Of a stretch of 27,406 nt of DNA, positions 7,093-14,390 are shown piece by piece. The first letter of the stretch is position 1; each line of letters starts with the position of its first letter. Made by a program: the position numbers and the translations under genes. This DNA comes from JAISDD01 sp031553935 (lineage in GTDB: Bacteria > Bacillota > Syntrophomonadia > Syntrophomonadales > Syntrophomonadaceae). The notes under the pieces were generated by a model, which saw nothing but the letters and a program-made list of their open reading frames with translations, was not told where the DNA came from and did not search any database. The stretch spans positions 1 to 27,406 of the forward strand of contig JAVBKS010000044.1 of the NCBI GenBank assembly GCA_031553935.1, written 5' to 3'.

Positions 7093-8265
7093 ATGATAAG
7101 CGTGACTAAGCTTTTATTTGAAACCGATTATTTCGGGGATTCCCTTCGGTACAATAAAAATAGCGAGAATACCATGCATGGAACTAACACTGAATCAGGT
7201 CCAGTGGTAGTTTGGAATTGTACTAGAACCTGCAACTTACGCTGTGTACATTGCTACATGGATTCAGAGGCGAAAAAATATGAAGGCGAATTATCGACAG
7301 CAGAAGCGAAACAATTTATTAATGATTTAGCAGACTTCAAAGTACCGGTTTTGCTTTTTTCGGGGGGAGAACCACTTATTAGGCCTGATATATTTGAGCT
7401 TGCAGAATATGCTAAAATCCGCGGTATTCGACCGACCTTTTCTACCAATGGAACTTTGATTACCCGCCAAGTGGCCCAACGTATAAAAGAGATAGGCGTA
7501 GGTTATGTCGGTATTTCACTTGATGGGTTGCGCGAGGTCAATGACAAATTCAGAGGGCAAGCCGGTGCTTTTCAGGCTGCCATGGAAGGAATTCGAAATT
7601 GTGTTGCTGTTGGGCAGCGGGTTGGGCTGCGATTTACCATCAATCACCATAACTACGAAGAGCTTGAGAAAATTTTTGATTTTATTGAAGAAGAGAAGAT
7701 TAATCGCGTTTGTTTTTATCATCTGGTGTATACCGGCCGGGGTAATATGATGATGGATGAAGATGTCTCGCCTGAGCAAACTCGCCAGGCCATGGATATT
7801 ATTATTCGCAGAGCAGAGGGTTTTCAGAAGCAGGGATTGCAGAAGGAAATCCTGACCGTGGATAATCATTGTGATGGGGTGTATCTTTATCTCCGGGCGC
7901 TGCAAGAAGATCCTGAACGGGCTGAGAGAATCAGAGCTTTGATTGGGATCAATGGCGGAAACCGTTCGGGAATCGCTTTTGGCTGTGTAGACCCAATCGG
8001 TAATGTTCACCCCGATCAGTTTACCCAGCAAATTACTTTCGGAAATGTTCGCGAACGAAAGTTTTCAGAGATTTGGACAGACATGTCTAATCCAGTATTG
8101 GCTGGATTTAAGAACCGTAAACCTTTATTAAAAGGGCGCTGTGCTCAGTGCCAATATATTAATTTCTGTAATGGAAATTTTAGACCGCGAGCTGAAGCGG
8201 TAACTGGCGATTTATGGGGTTCTGACCCAGCTTGTTATCTAACTGACGAGGAAATTGGAATATAA
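7093..8265 (+). CDS. ahbC: 12,18-didecarboxysiroheme deacetylase (radical SAM)
   Basis: AhbC removes the two acetate side chains of 12,18-didecarboxysiroheme, giving iron-coproporphyrin III in the siroheme-dependent heme pathway. The radical-SAM cluster motif CNLRCVHC uses Cys47, Cys51 and Cys54, followed by SGGEPLIRPD (90-99) and the STNGT strand. A C-terminal cysteine set (Cys298, 350, 353, 359, 381) suggests an auxiliary iron-sulfur cluster. The N-terminus (ISVTKLL, then YFGDSLRY) and the WNCTRTCNLRC context are what I associate with AhbC rather than AhbD or NirJ; NirJ of heme d1 synthesis is the nearest alternative. The ATG is nine bases after AGGAGGT. ahbD follows 32 bases later. Confidence 0.87.
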   Translation: MISVTKLLFETDYFGDSLRYNKNSENTMHGTNTESGPVVVWNCTRTCNLRCVHCYMDSEAKKYEGELSTAEAKQFINDLADFKVPVLLFSGGEPLIRPDIFELAEYAKIRGIRPTFSTNGTLITRQVAQRIKEIGVGYVGISLDGLREVNDKFRGQAGAFQAAMEGIRNCVAVGQRVGLRFTINHHNYEELEKIFDFIEEEKINRVCFYHLVYTGRGNMMMDEDVSPEQTRQAMDIIIRRAEGFQKQGLQKEILTVDNHCDGVYLYLRALQEDPERAERIRALIGINGGNRSGIAFGCVDPIGNVHPDQFTQQITFGNVRERKFSEIWTDMSNPVLAGFKNRKPLLKGRCAQCQYINFCNGNFRPRAEAVTGDLWGSDPACYLTDEEIGI

Positions 8266-8297
8266 GGTTTTTAGTTATTTAATAATGGAGGATAAAT

Positions 8298-9302
8298 ATG
8301 TTAGTATCCTGGAACACGACTAATCAATGCAATATGTATTGTGCTCACTGTTATAGGGATGCCGGACCTAAGCTTGATGATGAGCTCAGTACTTCCGAAG
8401 GAAAAAAATTGATTGAGCAAATAAAAAAAGCCGGTTTTAAAATAATGATTTTTAGTGGCGGCGAATCGTTGATGCGTCCAGACATTTATGAATTAGGGGC
8501 CCATGCCCGTAACAATGGCCTGCGTGCTGTTCTCGGCACTAATGGAACATTAATAACTCCTGATGTTGCCAGGGATCTTAAGAAGGCTGGATTTATGGCA
8601 GCAGGTGTGAGTTTGGATAGCCTAACACCCGAAAAGCAAGATAATTTCAGATGTCTTAAAGATGGCTATCAGCTCACTCTAGCAGGCATGAAAAATCTAA
8701 AGGAAGCAGGAGTTCCATTCCAGATTCATACCACAGTCATGGACTGGAATGTAGATGAATTAGATGCGATTACCGATTTTTGTTTGGAAGTTGGTGCGAT
8801 GGCCCATCATGTTTTTTTCCTAGTACCGACTGGGCGTGGGGCTGATATCGAAGAAGAAGCGCTCAAAGTAGGAGCCTATGAGCGAACTTTAAAAAAACTT
8901 ATGAACAAACAAAAACAGGTTCCGATCGAAATTAAGCCGACTTGCGCTCCTCAATTCATGCGTGTTGCTGCCTTAATGGGACTTGAACTAAGATTTACTA
9001 AGGGCTGTTTAGCTGGTACCGATTACTGTATAATTGGACCAAGCGGAGATGTACAACCATGTGCTTATCTAAATCTTCCTATTGGAAATGTAAAAGATAT
9101 ACCTTTTGACGAAATATGGTCGAACAATGAACTTTTTGCAAAGCTTAGAACCGAGCAGTATGGCAATAAATGCGGAATTTGCGATTTTAAGAATAAGTGC
9201 GGCGGCTGCCGGGCAAGAGCTTACTACTATAATGATGGTGATATTTTGGCAGAAGACCCATGGTGTCTCTATAAGCCGAAAGGAATTATCAATGGCAACT
9301 GA
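8298..9302 (+). CDS. ahbD: Heme synthase, Fe-coproporphyrin III decarboxylase (radical SAM)
   Basis: AhbD performs the last step of the siroheme route: oxidative decarboxylation of two propionates of iron-coproporphyrin III to the vinyl groups of heme b. The radical-SAM motif CNMYCAHC (Cys11, 15, 18) is near the N-terminus, followed by SGGESLMRPD. The C-terminal region has a dense twitch/SPASM-like cysteine set (Cys237, 244, 255, 292, 295, 301, 304, 323) for an auxiliary cluster. The motif reads SGGES where most radical-SAM proteins, including the ahbC product, have SGGEP. ATG 8298 follows GGAGGA at five bases. The end overlaps ahbA by 11 bases. Assignment to AhbD rather than a second AhbC/NirJ rests on motif style, length (334) and neighbours. 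Confidence 0.86.
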   Translation: MLVSWNTTNQCNMYCAHCYRDAGPKLDDELSTSEGKKLIEQIKKAGFKIMIFSGGESLMRPDIYELGAHARNNGLRAVLGTNGTLITPDVARDLKKAGFMAAGVSLDSLTPEKQDNFRCLKDGYQLTLAGMKNLKEAGVPFQIHTTVMDWNVDELDAITDFCLEVGAMAHHVFFLVPTGRGADIEEEALKVGAYERTLKKLMNKQKQVPIEIKPTCAPQFMRVAALMGLELRFTKGCLAGTDYCIIGPSGDVQPCAYLNLPIGNVKDIPFDEIWSNNELFAKLRTEQYGNKCGICDFKNKCGGCRARAYYYNDGDILAEDPWCLYKPKGIINGN

Positions 9303-9759
9303 TGAAAAAGATATTGCGATTTTAAAAATTATTCAAGAGGAATTACCGGTTTCGGCAACGCCTTATGCCGATATTGGCAATACTTTGGGGCTTTCCGAAG
9401 CTGAAGTGATCAGCCGTCTCTGTGCTCTAAAAGCTAATGGCGTGATCAGGAGAATGGGTGCGGTTATTGATTCCAGGAAAGTTGATTACTTTTCAACCCT
9501 GTGCGCCTGCGAGGTCGCTGAATCTAGAATCGATGAAATTGCCGAAATAATTAATGCTGAGCCAGGTGTTACGCACAATTATGTTCGCGATAACAAGCGA
9601 AATATTTGGTTTACATTAACTGGTAAGTCGATTGAAGAAGTAAATTCGAAAATCAGGGGGATCGCTGATTTGACTGGGGTTATTATCGACAGTATGCCGG
9701 CAATGAGGCTTTATAAGATAAATGTTTCCTTTGAAATGAGTGATAATAATGGCTTATGA
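9292..9759 (+). CDS. ahbA: Siroheme decarboxylase subunit, AhbA type (Lrp/AsnC fold)
   Basis: AhbA and AhbB form the heterodimer that removes the carboxylates of the C12 and C18 acetates of siroheme. This 155-residue protein has an N-terminal helix-turn-helix-like part (residues 1-60; LSEAEVISRLCALKANGVIRR) and a ferredoxin-like C-terminal part with THNYVRDNKRNIWFTL. Despite the Lrp/AsnC resemblance, its position between ahbD and ahbB argues for the enzyme and not a regulator. The start was set at ATG 9292, where homologous sequence begins; the same frame stays open upstream only as a shadow of ahbD. It overlaps ahbD by 11 bases (ATGGCAACTGA) and ahbB by another 11. Which of the pair is alpha (A) is judged from the THNYVRD/NIWFTL motifs and is less certain than the family. 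Confidence 0.82.
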   Translation: MATDEKDIAILKIIQEELPVSATPYADIGNTLGLSEAEVISRLCALKANGVIRRMGAVIDSRKVDYFSTLCACEVAESRIDEIAEIINAEPGVTHNYVRDNKRNIWFTLTGKSIEEVNSKIRGIADLTGVIIDSMPAMRLYKINVSFEMSDNNGL

Positions 9760-10219
9760 TGATATAGATAAACAGATAATTATTATGCTTCAAGGTGATA
9801 TACCGTTAGCGCCGCGACCATTTGCTGTATTAGCTCGGCGTTTAGATATAGACGAACAGGAAGTTATTCAAAGAATTAAGAGACTAAAAGAAGATGGTAT
9901 AATTAGACGGTATGGAGCGGTCTTAAGGCATAGAAAGGTCGGTTATGTTCATAATGCCATGGTTGCATGGAATGTAAACAATGACAATGCTGACCTTCAT
10001 GGTGAATATTTTTCTTCTTATAAAGAAGTCAGCCATTGCTATTTGCGTAAGACGCCGCCTGATTTTCCCTATAATTTATTTACTATGATCCATTGCAAAA
10101 GTTCTGATCATTTGCAGGAATTATTGCACGATATGTCAGCCAAAACTGGAATAAAAGATTTTTTAGTCATTAAGAGCTTAAAAGAATTGAAAAAAACCAG
10201 TATGAGGTATTTTGAGTAA
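9749..10219 (+). CDS. ahbB: Siroheme decarboxylase subunit, AhbB type (Lrp/AsnC fold)
   Basis: This is the partner of the preceding subunit in siroheme decarboxylation. The 156-residue protein repeats the layout of AhbA: an N-terminal winged-helix part (IDKQIIIMLQGDIPLAPRPF, then IKRLKEDGIIRRYG) and a C-terminal ferredoxin-like part with AVLRHRKVGY, MVAWNV and VSHCYLRKTPPDFPYNLF. The histidine and tyrosine of the SHCYLR and PYNLF segments are candidate active-site residues by analogy with the family. I chose ATG 9749, which gives the same 11-base overlap pattern as the ahbD/ahbA junction; a GTG three codons upstream (9740) is possible. hemL follows 17 bases after the stop, so the decarboxylase and hemL are probably on one mRNA. 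Confidence 0.82.
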   Translation: MAYDDIDKQIIIMLQGDIPLAPRPFAVLARRLDIDEQEVIQRIKRLKEDGIIRRYGAVLRHRKVGYVHNAMVAWNVNNDNADLHGEYFSSYKEVSHCYLRKTPPDFPYNLFTMIHCKSSDHLQELLHDMSAKTGIKDFLVIKSLKELKKTSMRYFE

Positions 10220-10236
10220 TCTTTGAGTGAGGCTAT

Positions 10237-11523
10237 ATGAAGAATACTAAATCGGAGCAGCTGTATAACAGTGCATTACAATTAATACCAGGCGGTGTTA
10301 ATAGCCCGGTAAGAGCATTTCGCGCCGTCAATATGAACCCAGTTTTTATTAAAAGGGGAGCCGGCAGTAAAATAACTGATGTTGATGACAATGAGTATAT
10401 CGATTATGTCTGTTCATGGGGTCCATTAATTCTTGGGCACAGTAATCCCAATGTTAAAATCGCGATTCAACAGGCACTTGAAAATGGTACGAGCTATGGT
10501 GCTCCCTGTGAAAATGAAGTAATTCTGGCGAAAATGATTGTAGAAGCTATTCCGAGCATTGAGAGCGTAAGAATGGTTAATTCCGGAACTGAAGCTACTA
10601 TGAGCGCAGTCAGGTTAGCCAGAGCTTTTACTGGCAGGGAAATGATCATAAAATTTGAGGGATGTTATCATGGACATGGGGATAGTTTTTTAATAAAAGC
10701 CGGGTCTGGCTTGTTAACCAGTGGTAACATTACCAGCCCTGGGGTAATCAATGATCTGGCTAAACATACTGCTGTTGCTAAGTATAATGACCAATCATCG
10801 GTGGAGCAAGTTTTTAATGAATATGGTGATAAGATTGCAGCAATAATTGTAGAACCTATTGCGGGCAATATGGGCTTAGTATTGCCCAAGCCCGGGTTTT
10901 TAGAATTCTTGCGCAAGATTTCATCACAATATGGAGCCCTGCTGATATTTGATGAGGTTATTACCGGTTTTCGATTGAATTATGGAGGCTATCAAAACCT
11001 GGTTGGTATTAAGCCGGATTTAACAACTTTAGGTAAAATCATTGGCGGCGGTTTGCCGGTTGGAGCTTATGGTGGCCGCAGAGATATTATGGAGACTTTA
11101 GCTCCCTGTGGAGAGGTATATCAAGCCGGAACTTTATCCGGTAACCCAATAGCAATGGCGGCTGGAATTGCTACCTTAAAACAGTTGCAGACCAAGGGGT
11201 TTTATTCGCTGCTAGAAAAGAAAACAAATAGTTTTATTAAAGTATTAATAAACATACTTGTAGAATGTGAAGCAAAAATTTCGATAAATACTATAGGCTC
11301 AATGTTTTCATTGTTTTTTACTGAAGGAGAGGTAAATAGTTATCAAGATGTTATAACTTGTGATACCGCAAAGTATGCAGATATTTTCCGAAAGCTATTA
11401 AGATTTGGGATATATTTTCCGCCTTCACAGTTTGAGGTTTGCTTTGTTTCCTCTGCGCATAGTGAAGAAGACCTGGATTTTACACAACAAATGATACGAA
11501 GAGCCTTAAAAAGCAACGATTGA
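10237..11523 (+). CDS. hemL: Glutamate-1-semialdehyde 2,1-aminomutase
   Basis: HemL moves the amino group of glutamate-1-semialdehyde to make 5-aminolevulinate, using pyridoxamine/pyridoxal phosphate. Visible are IPGGVNSPVRAF at the N-terminus, NSGTEATMSAVRLARA (115-130), the cofactor-stacking EGCYHGHGDS, FDEVITGFR (238-246, the Asp that binds the pyridine nitrogen) and the Schiff-base Lys267 in TLGKIIGGGLPVGA. It has the standard length (428). It supplies the first reactions with HemA, yet here it sits at the end of the ahb operon instead of beside hemB, as it often does. cheR begins 10 bases after its stop. Confidence 0.97.
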   Translation: MKNTKSEQLYNSALQLIPGGVNSPVRAFRAVNMNPVFIKRGAGSKITDVDDNEYIDYVCSWGPLILGHSNPNVKIAIQQALENGTSYGAPCENEVILAKMIVEAIPSIESVRMVNSGTEATMSAVRLARAFTGREMIIKFEGCYHGHGDSFLIKAGSGLLTSGNITSPGVINDLAKHTAVAKYNDQSSVEQVFNEYGDKIAAIIVEPIAGNMGLVLPKPGFLEFLRKISSQYGALLIFDEVITGFRLNYGGYQNLVGIKPDLTTLGKIIGGGLPVGAYGGRRDIMETLAPCGEVYQAGTLSGNPIAMAAGIATLKQLQTKGFYSLLEKKTNSFIKVLINILVECEAKISINTIGSMFSLFFTEGEVNSYQDVITCDTAKYADIFRKLLRFGIYFPPSQFEVCFVSSAHSEEDLDFTQQMIRRALKSND

Positions 11524-11533
11524 AGGGATTATT

Positions 11534-12316
11534 TTGGGTAATGACCATGATTGGATGTTTTTTATCAGAACATTCAAAGATATCTCGAGTATTGACCTAA
11601 GAGCATATAAACGTCCGCAAATGGAAAGACGCATTATTAGTTTTATGAATTCCAATGGATTTGATAATTATCAGGATTTTTTGAATCAACTTAAAAATGA
11701 CAGAGAATTCCTGAAAAAGTTTACCGAGCATTTGACCATCAATGTCTCAGAGTTTTTTCGCAATGCTTCTCATTGGCAAGTATTACAGGATGAGATTATT
11801 CCAGAGTTAATCGCGAACCGCGGAGGTCCGCTGAAAATTTGGAGTGCCGGATGCTCAACCGGCGAAGAAGCATATTCCTTAGCAATGTTGATCCACAAGA
11901 ATAGAATGAGTATTGATAAGCATATCCTGGCAACCGATTTGGACCGAGTAGTTTTATCGAAGGCGATTAAAGGAATCTATTCAGAAAAAGAAATCGAAGG
12001 GGTTCCAAAGGAATATCGCGACAAATATTTAACGAATACCGATGATGGCTATCAAGTTAGCGATGACATAAAGAAAATGGTAAAATTTGAGCAGCACGAT
12101 TTATTAAAAGATAGGTTTGGCAGCGATTTTGATCTAATTTTATGTCGAAATGTAGTAATATATTTTACAGAAGAGACAAAAAAAGAATTATACTCGAATT
12201 TTGTAAAAGCGTTATGTCCGCATGGGGTAATCTTCGTCGGCAGTACTGAACAGATATTTAATGCCAGAGAAATGGGCCTTCAGTCGCGGAAGATTTTCTT
12301 TTACATAAAGCAATAA
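11534..12316 (+). CDS. cheR: Chemotaxis protein-glutamate O-methyltransferase
   Basis: CheR methylates glutamates on chemoreceptors with SAM, setting the adaptation level. Residues 1-70 are the helical CheR N-domain (RPQMERRIISFM, then LTINVSEFFRN) and the rest is a Rossmann methyltransferase with the SAM motif WSAGCSTGEEAYS and the late CRNVVIYF motif. The length of 260 residues is usual and the gene looks intact. The start is TTG 11534, five bases after AAGGGA; no better start exists upstream. It is oddly placed between heme and Etf genes, with no other chemotaxis gene beside it; the only receptor in the window is 13 kb away. The 10-base gap after hemL suggests it is transcribed with the ahb-hemL unit. 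Confidence 0.93.
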   Translation: MGNDHDWMFFIRTFKDISSIDLRAYKRPQMERRIISFMNSNGFDNYQDFLNQLKNDREFLKKFTEHLTINVSEFFRNASHWQVLQDEIIPELIANRGGPLKIWSAGCSTGEEAYSLAMLIHKNRMSIDKHILATDLDRVVLSKAIKGIYSEKEIEGVPKEYRDKYLTNTDDGYQVSDDIKKMVKFEQHDLLKDRFGSDFDLILCRNVVIYFTEETKKELYSNFVKALCPHGVIFVGSTEQIFNAREMGLQSRKIFFYIKQ

Positions 12317-12394
12317 TATTAAAAAACTAGGTAGAATTAGTTGAAAAAGCAGGAGATATTCGTTGAATATAGAAGACATATATCGATGCATTTT

Positions 12395-12424
12395 TTGATT
12401 AAGATTTATATGTAATCATATAAT
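12395..12424 (+). promoter_or_regulatory. Sigma-A type promoter of the etfBA-emo operon
   Basis: TTGATT (12395-12400) and a perfect TATAAT (12419-12424) are 18 bases apart in the 231-base gap before etfB. The predicted leader is about 115 bases long. It contains an isolated GGAGGTGG at 12473-12480 with no convincing reading frame after it. Confidence 0.55.
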
Positions 12425-12547
12425 CATTGTGGCTTGATTTGCCGAGTGCAATAGCGTAAATTAGTTTTCCTTGGAGGTGGTAAATAAATATTTGCTGAAA
12501 TCCAGTAAAATGAATATTAATTAGTTATATGAAAAGGAGGAAGGGTC

Positions 12548-13300
12548 TTGAAGGTTATAGTATGTGTTAAGCAAACATTTGACACTGAGGCAAAGATTGA
12601 ATTAAAAGACGGCAAAATTTCAGATGCTGGGATTAATATGATAATCAATCCCTATGATGAAGTTGCGGTTGAAGGTGCGATTCAATTAAAAGAAAAAGGT
12701 ATTGCGACAGAGGTTGTTGTAGTTTCAGCTGGTCCTGATAAAGCTATGGATTCTATCCGGACAGCCTTGGCTATGGGAGCTGACCGCGGAATTTTAGTTC
12801 AGCAGGATGCTGCAGCGGATGAGTTTTCAAGAGCAGTAGCATTAGCAGAAGCTATTAAGGCTGAGAGTCCTGGTTTAGTATTAGCAGGGCATGTTGCAGC
12901 TGATGACGGATCGTCACAAGTTCCTACCCGTATCGCTGAGATACTTGGATTTCCACATGTGAACGTTATTACAAGCATTGAAATCGCTGGTGACAAAGCA
13001 ACCTGCAACAGTGAAGCTGATGGCGGATCACAGGTTACCGAAGTTTCAATACCAGCTGTTATTTCAAGCCAAGTTAGCTGGAATGAGCCGCGTTATCCTT
13101 CAATGAAAGGTATCATGGCAGCAAAGAAAAAGCCAGTTGCGACTATTGCAGCTGCAGCCTCAGAAGACAAAGTGAAAATCGTTGAATTTAGTCTGCCACC
13201 ATCAAAGCAAGCTGGAATCAAAATCGAAGATGATCCAGAAGCTGCAGCAGCTCAATTAGCCGATTGGATCAAGAACACTGCGAAAGTTGAGCCTAAATAG
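12548..13300 (+). CDS. etfB: Electron transfer flavoprotein subunit beta
   Basis: EtfB pairs with EtfA to carry electrons, usually from acyl-CoA dehydrogenases. The N-terminus (KVIVCVKQTFDTEA) and the NPYDEVAVEGAIQLKE segment are canonical for the beta subunit, and LAGHVAADDGSSQVPTRIAEILG lies near the nucleotide-binding region. The length of 250 residues is normal. The start is TTG 12548, seven bases after AAGGAGG (12534-12540). The C-terminal part ends with a helix that normally grips the alpha subunit. etfA follows after 30 bases with its own strong ribosome site. The partner two genes down (EMO-like) suggests a quinone-directed, non-bifurcating Etf; the bifurcating type usually sits with bcd or carC genes, which are absent here. 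Confidence 0.95.
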   Translation: MKVIVCVKQTFDTEAKIELKDGKISDAGINMIINPYDEVAVEGAIQLKEKGIATEVVVVSAGPDKAMDSIRTALAMGADRGILVQQDAAADEFSRAVALAEAIKAESPGLVLAGHVAADDGSSQVPTRIAEILGFPHVNVITSIEIAGDKATCNSEADGGSQVTEVSIPAVISSQVSWNEPRYPSMKGIMAAKKKPVATIAAAASEDKVKIVEFSLPPSKQAGIKIEDDPEAAAAQLADWIKNTAKVEPK

Positions 13301-13330
13301 GTTAAATAGAAATAGTTAGGAGGGTAATAG

Positions 13331-14284
13331 ATGGCAGGAACATGGGTATTTGTAGACCAAAGAGATGGAAACGTACGTAAAGTTACCTATGAAATGATAT
13401 CAGAAGCTAAAAAATTTGGCGATGAAGTAACAGCTGTTGTATTTGGTAAAGGTGTTGAAGCATTAGCTCCACAATTTGCGAAATACGGTGCAGATAAGGT
13501 TTGCGCTGTAGATAATGATCTTTTTGCAGTATATAACACTGGAGCATTTGTTGCACAAATGGCTGCCATGATCGCAAAGGGTCAGCCGAATGCAGTTTTA
13601 TTTGCTCATAGTTTTAATGGAAGAGATTTTGCTTCCCGTTTAGCACAGAAATTACAATTAGGTTTAGCTACCGACTGTATTGCTGCTCAAGTATCTGCTG
13701 GTAAAGGTTTGTTCACTAGAGCAATCTATGCTGGTAAAGCACTTGCAAAAGTTGAAATTACTACTTCTCCGATTTTAGCAACTATCCGTCCCGGTGTATG
13801 TGAAGTTGTCGAAAGCGCTGGAGCTGGTGCTCTGGAAAAAGCTGATGTTGCAGCATCTGCAGCTGATGTATATCAGAACATCAAAGGATTTGTACCAACT
13901 GTATCGGCAAGACCAGAATTGAATGAAGCTGATGTAGTAATATCCGGTGGTCGTGGCTGTAAAGGACCAGATGGAATTAAGCTGATTGAAGGCTTAGCTG
14001 ATTTGCTAGGCGCTGCTGTTGGCGGATCTCGTGCATCAGTTGATTCAGGATGGCTAGGTCATGAATTACAGGTTGGACAAACAGGTAAAGTTGTTAACCC
14101 CAATCTATACATTGCTTGTGGTATTTCAGGAGCTATTCAGCACTTAGCTGGAATGTCTTCCTCAAAATTCATTGTATCAATCAATACCGACACTGAAGCA
14201 CCAATATTCAGTATTACAGATTTTGGTGTTGTTGGCGATATGTTCAAAGTTATCCCCCCACTAGTAGCTGGGTTAAAGAAGTAA
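13331..14284 (+). CDS. etfA: Electron transfer flavoprotein subunit alpha
   Basis: EtfA carries the electron-transferring FAD in its C-terminal domain. The last 120 residues show the FAD signature: SGGRGCKGPDGIKLIEGLA, then GGSRASVDSGWLGHELQVG, YIACGISGAIQHLAGM and INTDTEAPIF. The N-terminal domain is of the usual Etf alpha/beta type. The length of 317 residues is standard, and ATG 13331 follows AGGAGGG. The protein should form a soluble heterodimer with EtfB and dock on the membrane protein encoded next. There are no acyl-CoA dehydrogenase genes in the window, so the electron donor is encoded elsewhere. Confidence 0.96.
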   Translation: MAGTWVFVDQRDGNVRKVTYEMISEAKKFGDEVTAVVFGKGVEALAPQFAKYGADKVCAVDNDLFAVYNTGAFVAQMAAMIAKGQPNAVLFAHSFNGRDFASRLAQKLQLGLATDCIAAQVSAGKGLFTRAIYAGKALAKVEITTSPILATIRPGVCEVVESAGAGALEKADVAASAADVYQNIKGFVPTVSARPELNEADVVISGGRGCKGPDGIKLIEGLADLLGAAVGGSRASVDSGWLGHELQVGQTGKVVNPNLYIACGISGAIQHLAGMSSSKFIVSINTDTEAPIFSITDFGVVGDMFKVIPPLVAGLKK

Positions 14285-14325
14285 TTTAGACAGACTGGAT
14301 CTTGTCTAGAAGAAAATGTTATTGT

Positions 14326-14352
14326 CTGAGTTGATGCTTTGCATCTACTCAG
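14326..14352 (+). promoter_or_regulatory. Hairpin between etfA and the quinone oxidoreductase gene
   Basis: The arms 14326-14337 and 14341-14352 form a 12-position stem with one T-T mismatch and a 3-base loop, followed by a T-rich stretch (from 14359). It lies between the etfA stop and the ribosome site of the next gene. It may act as a partial terminator or mRNA-stability element that lowers the membrane subunit relative to EtfAB (inference). Confidence 0.45.
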
Positions 14353-14390
14353 CAGTAACTTTTGTTTTTGTTTTGAGGAGGGAATTATTG

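Noticed and set aside
7516..8031. 171-codon minus-strand open frame opposite ahbC
   Set aside because: It is a shadow of a strongly conserved radical-SAM gene, with no ribosome site and no recognisable protein features.
9106..9291. Open frame extending 62 codons upstream of ahbA
   Set aside because: It lies wholly inside ahbD in another frame, and AhbA homology begins at ATG 9292.
7093..9302. Radical-SAM pair as peptide (RiPP/SPASM) maturases
   Set aside because: No precursor peptide frame is nearby, and both are embedded among tetrapyrrole genes with AhbC/AhbD-like motifs.
9292..10219. The two Lrp/AsnC-like proteins as transcription regulators
   Set aside because: Their tandem, overlapping position between ahbD and hemL, and the THNYVRD and SHCYLR motifs, fit siroheme decarboxylase subunits better.
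12473..12533. GGAGGTGG followed by a possible 10-codon frame from TTG 12492 before etfB, as a leader peptide
   Set aside because: Spacing from the ribosome site is 11 bases, the frame is very short, and its composition shows nothing regulatory such as a run of one amino acid.
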